The notes below the pieces were generated by a model. The model had not been told where the DNA came from. It did not search any database and saw only the letters and a list, made by a program, of their open reading frames with translations. Position numbers and translations under genes: made by a program. DNA of 64,000 nt from positions 1,178,001 through 1,242,000 of the forward strand of contig NZ_CP099735.1 in assembly GCF_025398175.1 (NCBI RefSeq). The letters are read 5' to 3'. Shown piece by piece: positions 53,882 through 63,186 of this stretch (position 1 is its first letter; each line of letters opens with the position of its first letter). The stretch is from Photobacterium sp. TY1-4 (lineage in GTDB: Bacteria > Pseudomonadota > Gammaproteobacteria > Enterobacterales > Vibrionaceae).

Positions 53882-54751
53882 ATGGCAACCATATTCGGTA
53901 TTCTGGCCGTGCTGTTGTGGGGCATGCTTGCCCTGCTCGGCACCCTGACCACGGGGATCCCGCCTTTTCAGCTGCTCTCAATCTGTTTTTTCATTTCAGC
54001 GCTGCTGATGTTCGGCAAACGCCTTTGTCGTCGAGAGCCGGTATTTGCCCGGCCTCGTTTAACCCGGCCCCAGTGGCTCTTTGGCATCATCGGTTTGTTT
54101 GGCTTTCACTTTTGCTACTTCCTGGCGTTACGGCAGGCACCCGCCATTGACGTCAGCCTGATGGTCTATATCTGGCCGTTGCTGTTGGCCTTGTTCGTCG
54201 CCAACCGCCAAACGGCGGGCAGAGCTATGGTCGGCGGATGTCTCGGGTTTGTCGGGATTGCGTTGATTTTCCTCGGCGACGGCAGCCTGGCGCTGGATCA
54301 GGCCCACTGGACGGGCTATCTGCTGGCTCTGTGCTGCGCGCTGATCTGGTCCGGCTATTCCTGGTATCTCTCGCGCTCAGATAACTCAGTTGAGGACATT
54401 GGCTGGCTGTCGGCGGCTGTGGCGATCCTGTCTTTGCTGGCGCATCTGGGGCTGGAAAACGGTCACTGGGAATTGAGCGGCACAGAATGGCTCGGCGCAC
54501 TGTTGCTGGGTCTGGGACCGGTCGGCGGGGCGTTTTACTTATGGGATCTCGGGCTGAAACGGGGGAACAAGTCCCTGCTGGCCTCACTCAGCTTCAGTGC
54601 CCCGCTGATCTCTTCAGTACTACTAGCACTGGCCGGGCTTCATAGCTGGTCGATTAATATTGTCATTGCGCTGGGTTTGATTCTGACCGGCGCACTGGTG
54701 AACAACTGGCCCAAGCGTGTCCGGCGTCTGTCCCAACCTGAGAGCGCTTAA
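53882..54751 (+). CDS. EamA/DMT-family transporter
   Basis: The 289-aa inner-membrane protein has ten hydrophobic helices in two EamA repeats (for example IFGILAVLLWGMLALLGTLT, LFGIIGLFGFHFCYFLALRQ and LLGLGPVGGAFYLWDLGLKR). Members export amino acids or metabolites; YddG-type aromatic exporters are similar in length. AAAGGAACA precedes the ATG. Preceded by an AraC gene on the same strand. Confidence 0.92.
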   Translation: MATIFGILAVLLWGMLALLGTLTTGIPPFQLLSICFFISALLMFGKRLCRREPVFARPRLTRPQWLFGIIGLFGFHFCYFLALRQAPAIDVSLMVYIWPLLLALFVANRQTAGRAMVGGCLGFVGIALIFLGDGSLALDQAHWTGYLLALCCALIWSGYSWYLSRSDNSVEDIGWLSAAVAILSLLAHLGLENGHWELSGTEWLGALLLGLGPVGGAFYLWDLGLKRGNKSLLASLSFSAPLISSVLLALAGLHSWSINIVIALGLILTGALVNNWPKRVRRLSQPESA

Positions 54752-54800
54752 GACGCAGTGATCGTGGCTCATCCGGCTCCCCTTTCCCATCGTCCAGCCA

Positions 54801-54830
54801 TAAAAAATCCCCGGCCAGTTGACCGGGGAT
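54801..54830 (-). terminator. Intrinsic terminator after the siderophore receptor gene
   Basis: On the minus strand ATCCCCGG pairs with CCGGGGAT (54823-54830 and 54807-54814 in plus coordinates) across 8 bases and is followed by TTTTTTA. It ends the fhuF-like/receptor transcript. Confidence 0.92.
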
Positions 54831-54859
54831 GATTTGCGGAACGCCAAGCGTATCGTCGC

Positions 54860-57088
54860 TTAGAACTGAACCTGGTAGTTCAGAGTATAAGTGCGGCCAC
54901 GGCCTTTATAATCAAAGACTTCCGCTGGTGCGTAGTAAGTGTACCAGCCCCGTGCACGTTGTCCCCATACAGTACTGTAGTCTTCATCCAGCAGGTTCTG
55001 GATCCCAAAGCCCAGGCTACCCACCGGCAGCGCGACCGTCCCCACCAGATCAAACACGCTGTAGCCGTCAACCTTGCCTTTTGCATCATCGGTCAGATCA
55101 AACAAGGTCTGGTTCTGTAGTTTCACCGCGTAGTCGTCTTCATACCAACCCAACCAGGCACCGGCTTTTGACGAACTGGCGTAACGGATCGACAGCTTCT
55201 TCCACTCACCGTCGCTGTTCTGCTGCTCAGACTTGACGTAGTGACCATTCACCCCGGCCTGGAGTTGATCGGTCAGCCAGTAAGACGCCATCGCTTCCGC
55301 ACCGTAAATGCGTTTTTTGTCATCCAGAACGTTCACGTTCAGGGTCTTCTTGTCAAACTTCACCACTTTGTCTGACTGAGAGTAGTACAGCGCCGCTTGC
55401 AGGCTCAGCGCATCCTCCTGCATCCGGTAGCCGATCTCGTAGCTGTTGGTCTTGATCCCTTTCATCTTGGAATCGTTGACGTTCACGCTCGCGGTCAGCG
55501 GGTAATGGCCGTTGGCATCCGCCGCGCCGTAAGTCCCGACACCGTAGTATTTCGCCGGATCAGACAGGTCAAAGCCCTGGGAGAAGTTCGCCCACACCTG
55601 ACTTTGCGGGGTGAAGCGATAGATGGTGCCGACATTGAACAGACCAATGTTGTAGTCGGTTTCGCCACCCGGTACCGCGTCAGCTGAGCTGCCCTGGCCC
55701 AGCGCAATTTGTTGCTGGATATCGGCGCTGACAAAGTCATCAACCTTGTTATCCATGTACTGATAGCGATAGCCACCTTCAACGGTCCAGTCGTCCGTGA
55801 TATCAAAACCTGCCTGAATAAAGCCGGCGACAGACGACACTTCGGTGCCCGGGTAACGACCAATGGTTGCCATGGTGCGATTCACCAGACCACCGCTTGC
55901 ATAGCTGGTTTGCGGATCAAAAATAGCCTGGTTACTCTCCAGCTTGTCGATGTAGCTGTCGATCCCGTAAGTCAGGGTCAGGCGATCGAAGGATTTGATC
56001 AGCGCGGCACGTAAGCTCAGCACATCCGTGGTCTGCTCAGACGCTGCCAGGTATTTCCCGTAGATAAACGGAATAAACGACAGCTCTTCGCTACGGTAAG
56101 AAGCCTGCATGATCAGCTCGTGCGACAGGAATTCAGCGTCGTGATAGCTGGCGTTCAGCATCACCCGCTCCGTCCCGCCCTGGCGATCCGACTCGAAGCC
56201 TTTGCGCACATCAATCAGGCTGGTGTCCGGCTTATTCCCGGTAATATTTTTCGGCGCTCCGGCCAGATCTTCGCCAAAGTAAATGCCGTACGGGCTATCT
56301 TGCTGGCTATTGTAATATTGAGCTAGCAGGCTCAGAGTGCGGGTTTCTGACGGCGTGATGGTCAGGCTCCCCATCACATCCACCATTTCATTGTATTGCA
56401 GAGAGCCCTGCGTAATATCCGGTACCACGATATCGCCATTGGCATCGTAGTAACCGCGGGTTTCCCCGTAAACCACCGACGCACGGCCTTTCACCCGCTC
56501 ATTGCCGCCGCTGATCGACTGTGCCAGTTTGTAATCAAAATCATCGCTGCTGTTCAGGCCCGAGGTGGTGCTGACATAGCTTTCAAACTGCAGTTCATCG
56601 CTGTCCGCCTGCTTGGTCACAATGTTGATCACCCCACCGGTCGCACCAGCGCCGTAAATCGACGTAGCTCCGGATAGGACTTCGATGCGCGCAATATTGA
56701 ACGGGTCGATCGAGTCCAGCTGGCGGCTGATTGAGCGCGAAGAGTTCAGCGAAACGCCGTCAATCATCACCAGCATCGCGCGGCCACGCAAGTTCTGGCC
56801 ATAGTTGGTGCGGCCCTGGCTGCTGACATCCAGTGAAGGCACCGCCGCGGCCAGGATTTCACCCAGGTTTTTACCGCCGCGGTATTCCTGTTCAATCTGC
56901 TCGCTATCGACGTACCAGACCGTTCCCGGAATATCCCCGATGCTTTTCGGTGCATGGCTGGCCACTACCACCATGGTTTCATCGACCGCTTCCTCTGCAA
57001 CGGCCTGAAGGGAATAAGCCGAACCGGCCAGTGCCATGGCGGCAAGAAGCGGTTTGACCACGAACGTCCTTGATTGCTTTGATTTCAT
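54860..57088 (-). CDS. TonB-dependent hydroxamate siderophore receptor, IutA-like
   Basis: This outer-membrane receptor of 742 aa has a signal peptide (ending near LQAVA), a TonB box region (DETMVVVAS), a plug domain (TNYGQNLRGRAMLVMIDGVS, QLDSIDPFNIARIEVLSGAT) and a 22-strand barrel ending in YTLNYQVQF with a terminal Phe. Long stretches, such as RQLDSIDPFNI and the strand around DPAKYYGVGTYGAA, parallel the E. coli aerobactin receptor IutA as recalled, so ferric aerobactin or a similar citrate-hydroxamate is the likely ligand. No aerobactin synthesis genes are in the window. It follows the FhuF-like gene on the same strand. Confidence 0.9.
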   Translation of the reverse strand: MKSKQSRTFVVKPLLAAMALAGSAYSLQAVAEEAVDETMVVVASHAPKSIGDIPGTVWYVDSEQIEQEYRGGKNLGEILAAAVPSLDVSSQGRTNYGQNLRGRAMLVMIDGVSLNSSRSISRQLDSIDPFNIARIEVLSGATSIYGAGATGGVINIVTKQADSDELQFESYVSTTSGLNSSDDFDYKLAQSISGGNERVKGRASVVYGETRGYYDANGDIVVPDITQGSLQYNEMVDVMGSLTITPSETRTLSLLAQYYNSQQDSPYGIYFGEDLAGAPKNITGNKPDTSLIDVRKGFESDRQGGTERVMLNASYHDAEFLSHELIMQASYRSEELSFIPFIYGKYLAASEQTTDVLSLRAALIKSFDRLTLTYGIDSYIDKLESNQAIFDPQTSYASGGLVNRTMATIGRYPGTEVSSVAGFIQAGFDITDDWTVEGGYRYQYMDNKVDDFVSADIQQQIALGQGSSADAVPGGETDYNIGLFNVGTIYRFTPQSQVWANFSQGFDLSDPAKYYGVGTYGAADANGHYPLTASVNVNDSKMKGIKTNSYEIGYRMQEDALSLQAALYYSQSDKVVKFDKKTLNVNVLDDKKRIYGAEAMASYWLTDQLQAGVNGHYVKSEQQNSDGEWKKLSIRYASSSKAGAWLGWYEDDYAVKLQNQTLFDLTDDAKGKVDGYSVFDLVGTVALPVGSLGFGIQNLLDEDYSTVWGQRARGWYTYYAPAEVFDYKGRGRTYTLNYQVQF

Positions 57089-57147
57089 TTTGATCACTTC
57101 TTTTTAGAATTACATGAGTTGAAGAGCCCGCAGGAAACCTGCGTAAA

Positions 57148-57909
57148 TCAGGCCGTCAAATTCGCAACGACCAATTGAATTTGTGCTTCGGCGGTGCGGC
57201 GATGACAGGTCCCGCACAGCTTTTCGCCCATACCGGGCAGGGTGTATTTCAAACAGCAACTCTGGCGCCGGGGAACACAGACATGGCGTTCTGCCACTTC
57301 CAGCGGCAGCCATTCCAGTCCCGATTGCAACGACGGCGAGAGGCTGCGGAAGAAATGGCTGACATCCTGGTGTACCGCCCGCCCGTCCACTTCCGGAAAG
57401 CGAACCAGCTGACTCCAGGGCGAGGCAATGGCCAGCGCGCAATTGCCCCAGAACACCTGCGGCGCAACACCGAACCGACGGCGAAACAGCGCGAAAAACT
57501 TTTGGGTCAAATCATCCAGCCAGGGCAGAAAATCGCGAACATCCCCGTTACTCGTGGCATGACGCCATCCCAATTGCCACTGCTGGGTGTCGAAAACCAG
57601 ACGCTCTTTGCGCTGCAATGGTGAACGGTTTGTTACTCGGAAATAGGCCACCAGCGGAGAGAGAACTGCGGCCATCAGCCGTTTCTGTACCAGCGTGGCA
57701 GCCACTTTTTGTGTCGGGGCCTGCTCACGAACCTGAAATGCTTCGATCTGTTCGGCAATCCAGGAACCTTCCAGCAACGCTTCCAGGGTCAGGCAATTCG
57801 GGCTGCTGAGTGCTTGCCAAGTCCAGGCCGGATTAAGCAACGCCATCTTGTCATGGGTACTGTCGGCCTCCGCGAGCATAGGAAACACGTTTTCAAAACT
57901 GACCTGCAT
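57148..57909 (-). CDS. fhuF: FhuF-like siderophore-iron reductase
   Basis: The 253-aa protein ends in the FhuF-type cysteine motif for a [2Fe-2S] cluster: Cys-Cys (SCCLKYTLPGMGEKL) then CGTCHRR. It also has the FhuF middle region (VFWGNCALAIASPWSQLVRF). FhuF proteins reduce Fe3+ in imported hydroxamate siderophores in the cytoplasm. The spacing between the Cys pairs is a little longer than the E. coli pattern. It is upstream of the receptor gene, 59 bases apart, so both are likely on one iron-regulated transcript. Confidence 0.85.
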   Translation of the reverse strand: MQVSFENVFPMLAEADSTHDKMALLNPAWTWQALSSPNCLTLEALLEGSWIAEQIEAFQVREQAPTQKVAATLVQKRLMAAVLSPLVAYFRVTNRSPLQRKERLVFDTQQWQLGWRHATSNGDVRDFLPWLDDLTQKFFALFRRRFGVAPQVFWGNCALAIASPWSQLVRFPEVDGRAVHQDVSHFFRSLSPSLQSGLEWLPLEVAERHVCVPRRQSCCLKYTLPGMGEKLCGTCHRRTAEAQIQLVVANLTA

Positions 57910-58002
57910 GCCGTTTTCTGCCCCCTGCTTACGCTGATACTCTCGGCTTTCGTTGATAGCTGCTTGATACTCAACAGCTTTACATTCTAACCTGGTCGCA
58001 AA

Positions 58003-58017
58003 TGCTAATCAGTCTTA
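58003..58017. promoter_or_regulatory. Candidate Fur box upstream of the fhuF-like gene
   Basis: TGCTAATCAGTCTTA matches 11 of 14 positions of the 7-1-7 Fur core TGATAAT-N-ATTATCA. It is about 94 bases upstream of the gene start in AT-rich DNA. The iron-uptake context supports it, but the match is moderate. Confidence 0.5.
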
Positions 58018-58096
58018 TTTGTTAATGCAAATGATTTATAACCCTATTAACATCAAGATCATTGAACCCATCCTCGCTCAATCATCCGTTTCATCA

Positions 58097-58125
58097 ACAA
58101 AAAAGCCGACAAGATGTCGGCTTTT
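58097..58125 (-). terminator. Intrinsic terminator after fhuB
   Basis: AAAAGCCGAC (58101-58110) pairs with GTCGGCTTTT (58116-58125) across 5 bases; the A tract upstream gives a T run on the minus strand. It ends the fhuCDB transcript and can also work from the other side. Confidence 0.92.
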
Positions 58126-58149
58126 GATAACAATTAATTGAATTATCAT

Positions 58150-60147
58150 TTACTTTCGCAGCAGGTAGAGGAAATAGCCGCCGCCGATCACCGAAGCCAG
58201 TAACCCCGCCGGAAACTGCCAAGGGAACCACAGATTGCGCCCGACCCAATCGGCCAGCATCATGATATTGCCCCCCAGCAGGCAGGCCACCACCAACTGT
58301 TGCCGGGCAGAATACTGCCCCAGCGACCGCGCCATATGTGGGGCCAGCAGACCGACAAAACTCAGCGGGCCGACGACTATCGTCGCCAGCGCCGTCAGCA
58401 TCGCCGCCAATAACATCAGGGCCTGACGGACCCGCTGACAGCTGAGGCCAATCGAGCCGGCAATCACTTCACCCAGGCTGATCACATCCAGCCAGCGCTG
58501 AAGCAACAAGAGTGCGCCGCCAATCAGCACCACGCCGGCAAGCATCAGGGCCACATCCTGATCGGCTACCAGATACGTCGAGCCGGACAGCCAGGTCAAC
58601 AGCGCTTTGAGGTTCTCCTGCCCGGAAGACATCGCAATGCGGATCATCGCATCGAGTGCGGCACTGATCCCGATCCCGGTCAGCAACATCTGTGTCGGAG
58701 CGAACCGGTGACGCCGACCACTAAGCCAGATCAGGCCCATGACAATCAGGGCGCCTGCGGTGCCCAGCGCCATCTGCTCAACCCGCTGGACCGTCCAGCC
58801 GGCCATCGCCCCCAGCACCAACGCGAGGGCCGCCCCGGCGCTAATGCCCATCACTTCCGGGCTGGCCATCGCATTCCCGGTCACCCGCTGGATCACCGTC
58901 CCCGCCAGGGCCAGCCCCATACCGGCCAGCAGCGCCACCAGAACCCGGGGCAAACGCAAATCCAGCAGGGTCTCAGACACGCCCCATTGCCATCCGGCCG
59001 GACTGTTCCCTGCAAACGTCGCCAGCAGCAGTACACCTATAGTCACCCCACCCAATACCATCAGCATCATCCGGAACGATCGCGGGTGATAATGGCGGGT
59101 CGGCTCTTCTTCTGCTTTCAGGCTGGAGACAAACGCCTGACGGTGCAGCAGCCACAGCAGAAACGGCGCGCCAATCAGGGCCGTCACCGCACCGGTCGGC
59201 AACAGCTCACCGCCGACCCCGGAAAGCGGCTGGATCACCAGATCAGCGATCAACAGCAACATCGCGCCCACGCCGCTGCTGAACAGCAGCCGACTCCACA
59301 AGTGCCGCGCCCCCAACAACTTCGCCAACGCCGGGGCAACCAACCCGACAAAACCGATGATCCCCACCTGGCTGACAATCCCAGAGGTGATAAAGATCCC
59401 CAGTCCAAGACTGACCACCCGCAGATGCGCAACTTTCACGCCTACTGAGGAGGCGACTTCCTCCCCCAATTGCAGCACCGACAGCGGGCGCAACAGCAGC
59501 ACCAGGATCCCGGCCGGGATCAGCAACAGGGGCAGCAGCGACATCACACCTTGCCAGTCGTTCTGATTCAGCGCCCCGGCGCCCCAGATAAACACGCTGG
59601 TTAACTGCTGCTCATGGATCAGCAGCAACATCATATTGAGCGAGCCGAAAAACAGGCTGACCACCATCCCGGCCAGCACCATCTGCAAAGGAGCAAATCC
59701 GCGCTTGGCCGTCAGCAGAAAGACCAGCAAAGTCGCCGCGACGCCACCGAGAAAGGCAAACCAGTAATGGCCGATCCCCAGTGATGCCGGAACAAACAAC
59801 AGGCTGGCAGCCAGGCCCAGCTCGGCACCCGCCGCAACCCCAAGCGTGGTCGGCGATGCCAGGGGATTACGCAGCACGTACTGCATCAGACACCCGGCCA
59901 CCGCCAGCCCGGCACCACACAGCAGTGCCATCACCAGCCGCGGCAGGAACGTGAAATGAACGATGATCTGGCGATAGTCCGTTTCATCGGGACTAAAAAG
60001 CGCATTCAACCATTGATCGGCACTGAGCGGATAAGGCTGGGCGCGATAGAGCAATACCCCCAGTACCAGCATCAGCCCGCCGCCGATCCAGCGTTGTTGT
60101 CGCGCCGGAGCAATCTTGCCCGGCGCCGTTTCGATTCCCTGCATCAT
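58150..60147 (-). CDS. fhuB: Fused iron-siderophore ABC permease, FhuB type
   Basis: The 665-aa inner-membrane protein is a duplicated FecCD permease as in FhuB: two halves of about ten helices each, with repeated phrases (MALLCGAGLAVAGCLMQYVL and LLAGMGLALAGTVIQRVTGN; LASPTTLGVAAGAELGLAAS and MASPEVMGISAGAALALVLG). It imports ferric hydroxamates from the periplasm. The start overlaps the fhuD stop by one base (TGATG), giving coupling. Confidence 0.94.
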   Translation of the reverse strand: MMQGIETAPGKIAPARQQRWIGGGLMLVLGVLLYRAQPYPLSADQWLNALFSPDETDYRQIIVHFTFLPRLVMALLCGAGLAVAGCLMQYVLRNPLASPTTLGVAAGAELGLAASLLFVPASLGIGHYWFAFLGGVAATLLVFLLTAKRGFAPLQMVLAGMVVSLFFGSLNMMLLLIHEQQLTSVFIWGAGALNQNDWQGVMSLLPLLLIPAGILVLLLRPLSVLQLGEEVASSVGVKVAHLRVVSLGLGIFITSGIVSQVGIIGFVGLVAPALAKLLGARHLWSRLLFSSGVGAMLLLIADLVIQPLSGVGGELLPTGAVTALIGAPFLLWLLHRQAFVSSLKAEEEPTRHYHPRSFRMMLMVLGGVTIGVLLLATFAGNSPAGWQWGVSETLLDLRLPRVLVALLAGMGLALAGTVIQRVTGNAMASPEVMGISAGAALALVLGAMAGWTVQRVEQMALGTAGALIVMGLIWLSGRRHRFAPTQMLLTGIGISAALDAMIRIAMSSGQENLKALLTWLSGSTYLVADQDVALMLAGVVLIGGALLLLQRWLDVISLGEVIAGSIGLSCQRVRQALMLLAAMLTALATIVVGPLSFVGLLAPHMARSLGQYSARQQLVVACLLGGNIMMLADWVGRNLWFPWQFPAGLLASVIGGGYFLYLLRK

Positions 60148-61046
60148 CAGCCCTGCGATCCGGTCAGCAACAGCTGGGTCACCTGATCACTGAGACGCTC
60201 CGCAGCCTTCAGGCCGCCAAACGACCAAATCGCCGGCAACTCATAGACCCGCTGCTCCCGGCTGAAGGCCAGTGCACGCCACAACGGCGTTTTGAACACG
60301 GCTTGCTGCACTTTGGCATCAACCGGGCCGAAATACACCACGCTGGCTTGCTGCAACGGCGCTAGTTTCTCCATCCCTGCAGACGAAAAGCCCCACAGGT
60401 TGGTGTCCTGATGCCAGCCACTTTCAAGCCCCATGCGGGTGAGCGTGTTCACCGCCAGGGAGCCTTCACCGTGAATCCGCAAATGTTTATCGCCGATAAA
60501 CCGCACCAACAGCAGCGGATGGCTGGCTTTGCCGGCCGCCTTCAGACGCTGGCCGTTTTGCGCCAGTTTTTCACGTGTGGCAGCAATCACTTGCTCCGCT
60601 TGCGCCTCGCGATCAAACAGGGCACCCAGCTGACGGGTCATGGCTTCCGCCTCCTGGTACGGCGCTTTTTTCTCGGAATAGACCGAGTACACCAGCGTCG
60701 GCGCGATGGCCGACAGCTTCTCGTACGCCGGGGCCAGGTGTTGACTCATCAGGATCACATCCGGCTTGATCTGGGCCAGCAGCTCCAGGTTCGGCTCACG
60801 ACGCGAGCCGATATCAACCACGTTCTGCGGCAACACTGGCACGCTGACCCATTCCCGGTACCCCGCAACGTCGGCAATGCCTTGCGGAGCGACGTCCAGC
60901 GTCAGCAGGGTTTCGGTCAACACCCAATCCAGGGACACCACCTTTTTCGGCGGCGTTGAAAACTCCGCGGTTCCCAGCTCGTGCTGGTAGGTTTTCGCCG
61001 CAACCCCGGCGCTGAACATCAATAAAATTGCAAAAATCACACGCAT
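60147..61046 (-). CDS. fhuD: Periplasmic siderophore-binding protein, FhuD type
   Basis: The 299-aa protein has a signal peptide (MRVIFAILLMFSAGVAAK) and the two-lobe FhuD/BtuF fold: KKVVSLDWVLTETLLTLDVA, the IKPDVILMSQHLAP segment and LWRALAFSREQRVYELPAIW near the end. It binds the ferric hydroxamate and hands it to FhuB. The gene lies 15 bases after fhuC and overlaps fhuB. Confidence 0.92.
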   Translation of the reverse strand: MRVIFAILLMFSAGVAAKTYQHELGTAEFSTPPKKVVSLDWVLTETLLTLDVAPQGIADVAGYREWVSVPVLPQNVVDIGSRREPNLELLAQIKPDVILMSQHLAPAYEKLSAIAPTLVYSVYSEKKAPYQEAEAMTRQLGALFDREAQAEQVIAATREKLAQNGQRLKAAGKASHPLLLVRFIGDKHLRIHGEGSLAVNTLTRMGLESGWHQDTNLWGFSSAGMEKLAPLQQASVVYFGPVDAKVQQAVFKTPLWRALAFSREQRVYELPAIWSFGGLKAAERLSDQVTQLLLTGSQG

Positions 61047-61061
61047 TTGTCGTTTCCTTTC

Positions 61062-61829
61062 TTAGCGTACATAACTGATGGGCTGACCGGTTTCCGGATG
61101 GGTAAACAGTCCGAGCGGCACCCCGTAAACCGATTCCAGGACCGTCTCTTTCATCAAATCCCCCGGCGCGCCGGAAGCCAGCACCGCGCCCGAGTGCATC
61201 GCGATGAGATGGTCGCTGAACCGCGCTGCCATGTTGATATCATGCAGCACCATAATCACCGTCAGCCCGAGGCTCTGGTTCAGTTCGCGGATCAGCGACA
61301 GCAACTCATACTGGTGCGCGACATCCAGCGCCGAGGTCGGCTCATCCAATAAAATACACTGACTGCGTTGGGCCAGCAGCATCGCCACCCAGGCGCGCTG
61401 GCGCTCCCCGCCGGACAGGGTACTGACAAACCGGTTGGCAAATTTCACCAGCCCCACTCGCTCAATGGCGTCATCGACCAGTTGCTCGTCTTCCGCAGAG
61501 TAGCGCCCCAGCGCCCCTTTCCAGGGATAGCGACCAAAGCGCACTAATTCGCGTACCGTTACGCCGTCCGTCAGGGGCGGATGCTGCGGCAGATAGGCCA
61601 CTTTCAGGGCAAACTCACGGGCATTCAGTGCCCCAACCGGCTGCGATTGCAACAACACCTGGCCCTGACTGGGTGCCTGCTGGCGGCTGAGCAATTTGAT
61701 TAATGTGGATTTCCCACTGCCGTTATGGCCCAGCAGGGTGGTCACCTGCCCCTCGGCAAACGACAAGGATGTCGGATGAAGAATGGTTCGCTCACCGGCC
61801 TGGAATGCGGCATCGACTAAGGTAAACAT
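61062..61829 (-). CDS. fhuC: Siderophore ABC transporter ATPase, FhuC type
   Basis: The 255-aa cytoplasmic ATPase has Walker A LLGHNGSGKSTL, the Q loop YLPQHPPLTDG, the signature TLSGGERQRAWVAMLLAQ and Walker B CILLDEPTSALD, then the H-loop HDINMA. FhuC/FecE-like wording is clear. It is the first gene of fhuC-fhuD-fhuB and shares a regulatory region with the divergent MFS gene. Confidence 0.94.
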   Translation of the reverse strand: MFTLVDAAFQAGERTILHPTSLSFAEGQVTTLLGHNGSGKSTLIKLLSRQQAPSQGQVLLQSQPVGALNAREFALKVAYLPQHPPLTDGVTVRELVRFGRYPWKGALGRYSAEDEQLVDDAIERVGLVKFANRFVSTLSGGERQRAWVAMLLAQRSQCILLDEPTSALDVAHQYELLSLIRELNQSLGLTVIMVLHDINMAARFSDHLIAMHSGAVLASGAPGDLMKETVLESVYGVPLGLFTHPETGQPISYVR

Positions 61830-61902
61830 CTTGGATTTGTGTTCTCCGTGTCTGCTTCAAGGAGCCGGTTTTTCCCTTACGGCCTAACAACCTTGATATA
61901 AA

Positions 61903-61917
61903 TAGCAATTATTTGTA
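61903..61917. promoter_or_regulatory. Candidate Fur box between fhuC and the MFS gene
   Basis: TAGCAATTATTTGTA matches about 10 of 14 positions of the Fur core and lies in an AT-rich 150-base divergent promoter region that also has ATATCATTACC. Overlapping weak matches are common at Fur sites, so iron control of both genes is likely though not proven. Confidence 0.45.
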
Positions 61918-61983
61918 TTTTCATTGTAAAAAATATCATTACCGCTGTCATTCACTGACTGATCAAGCTGAGATCTCTCCACC

Positions 61984-63186
61984 ATGGCGAATGCTCCTAC
62001 AACCGATACTCCCGCCACGGACCTCCCCCGTGGAGCCCGACCTTTGTTCATTGCCGCCATTGCTGCCCTGATGGGGATCGGCCAAAGCAGTTTGCTGGTT
62101 TCTCTCCCGGTGCTGGTCGAACAGTCCGGGCTCAGCCTGAGCACCTGGTCGGTGTTGATTGCCCTCGGCAGTGTCTTATTTTTGCCTGCCGCGCCGTTCT
62201 GGGGACGGATGAGCGATCGGATCGGCCCCAAGCCGGTGGTGCTCACGGCATTGTGCGGGTTACTGGTGAGTTTCGGCGGGTTACTGGTCGGAGTGATTCT
62301 GGCCGGGCAGAACCGCTGGCCGGAGGCTGGGATCATTGCCGGTCTGGCGCTGGCACGGGTTATCTACGGCTGTACCGTGGCCGGAATGGTCCCGGCCGCT
62401 CAGCACTGGGCCATCGCCAGTTGCGGCGAAGTCCACCGGCTACAGGCCGTCACCACCATCAGCGCCGGGCTGAGCACCGGTCGCCTGGCCGGTCCGTTGC
62501 TGGCGATGCTTGCCATTACCTGGCATCCGCTGGCGCCGTTCGCCCTGATGACGGTGTTCCCGGCGATCGCGCTGGTCCTGGCACTGCCCTTGAAGGCACC
62601 GGCGCTTCCGAGCGCCCCGTCACCGGCCGACACAGCCAACAGTCGGCCCGGCCGTGCGTTACTGCCTTTCCTGCTGACCGGCGCTGCGCTGGGCTGCACA
62701 ATTTCCTTGCTGCAATACACACTCTCGCCGCTCCTGGCGGCGCTCACGACATGGTCGACCCCGGAAATTACCCGCGCGATCGGGCTGTTACTGACCCTCA
62801 GTGCCGCGGTGACCCTGCTGGTACAGCTCACCGCGCTCAAGAAACAACACCTGCACAGCCACACCCTTTATCGCGGCGGTGCGGTCGCGCTGACCCTAGG
62901 CTTTGCCCTGTGTCTGTTTCCGTCCTGGATGGCCCTGATCCCGGCCATGGCCATCCTGTCGGCAGGCGCCGCCATGCTGGTACCGGCCTACACGACCCGG
63001 GCCACCCAGGTCCAATCCGGCGGGCATGGCCTAGTCGCCGGGTATCTGGCGATGTCCCATACCGTAGGCTACGGGCTGGCCGCATTGCTGGCAGCAACCA
63101 GCAGCTATTCAGTTCAGTTGCCGATCGGGCTCTGCCTCGGCTTTGCCGGCCTGATCCTCGGGATCGCCATTCGAGCCAGCCGCTAA
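61984..63186 (+). CDS. MFS transporter, probable siderophore carrier
   Basis: The 400-aa protein has 12 hydrophobic helices and the MFS loop 2-3 signature (FWGRMSDRIGPKPVVL). Its position, divergent from fhuC with a shared AT-rich control region, suggests export or recycling of a siderophore. Members of this drug-H+ antiporter-like group (IucE and similar) serve siderophore secretion, but the substrate is inferred. The 3' end overlaps the convergent kinase gene by 78 bases. Confidence 0.88.
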   Translation: MANAPTTDTPATDLPRGARPLFIAAIAALMGIGQSSLLVSLPVLVEQSGLSLSTWSVLIALGSVLFLPAAPFWGRMSDRIGPKPVVLTALCGLLVSFGGLLVGVILAGQNRWPEAGIIAGLALARVIYGCTVAGMVPAAQHWAIASCGEVHRLQAVTTISAGLSTGRLAGPLLAMLAITWHPLAPFALMTVFPAIALVLALPLKAPALPSAPSPADTANSRPGRALLPFLLTGAALGCTISLLQYTLSPLLAALTTWSTPEITRAIGLLLTLSAAVTLLVQLTALKKQHLHSHTLYRGGAVALTLGFALCLFPSWMALIPAMAILSAGAAMLVPAYTTRATQVQSGGHGLVAGYLAMSHTVGYGLAALLAATSSYSVQLPIGLCLGFAGLILGIAIRASR

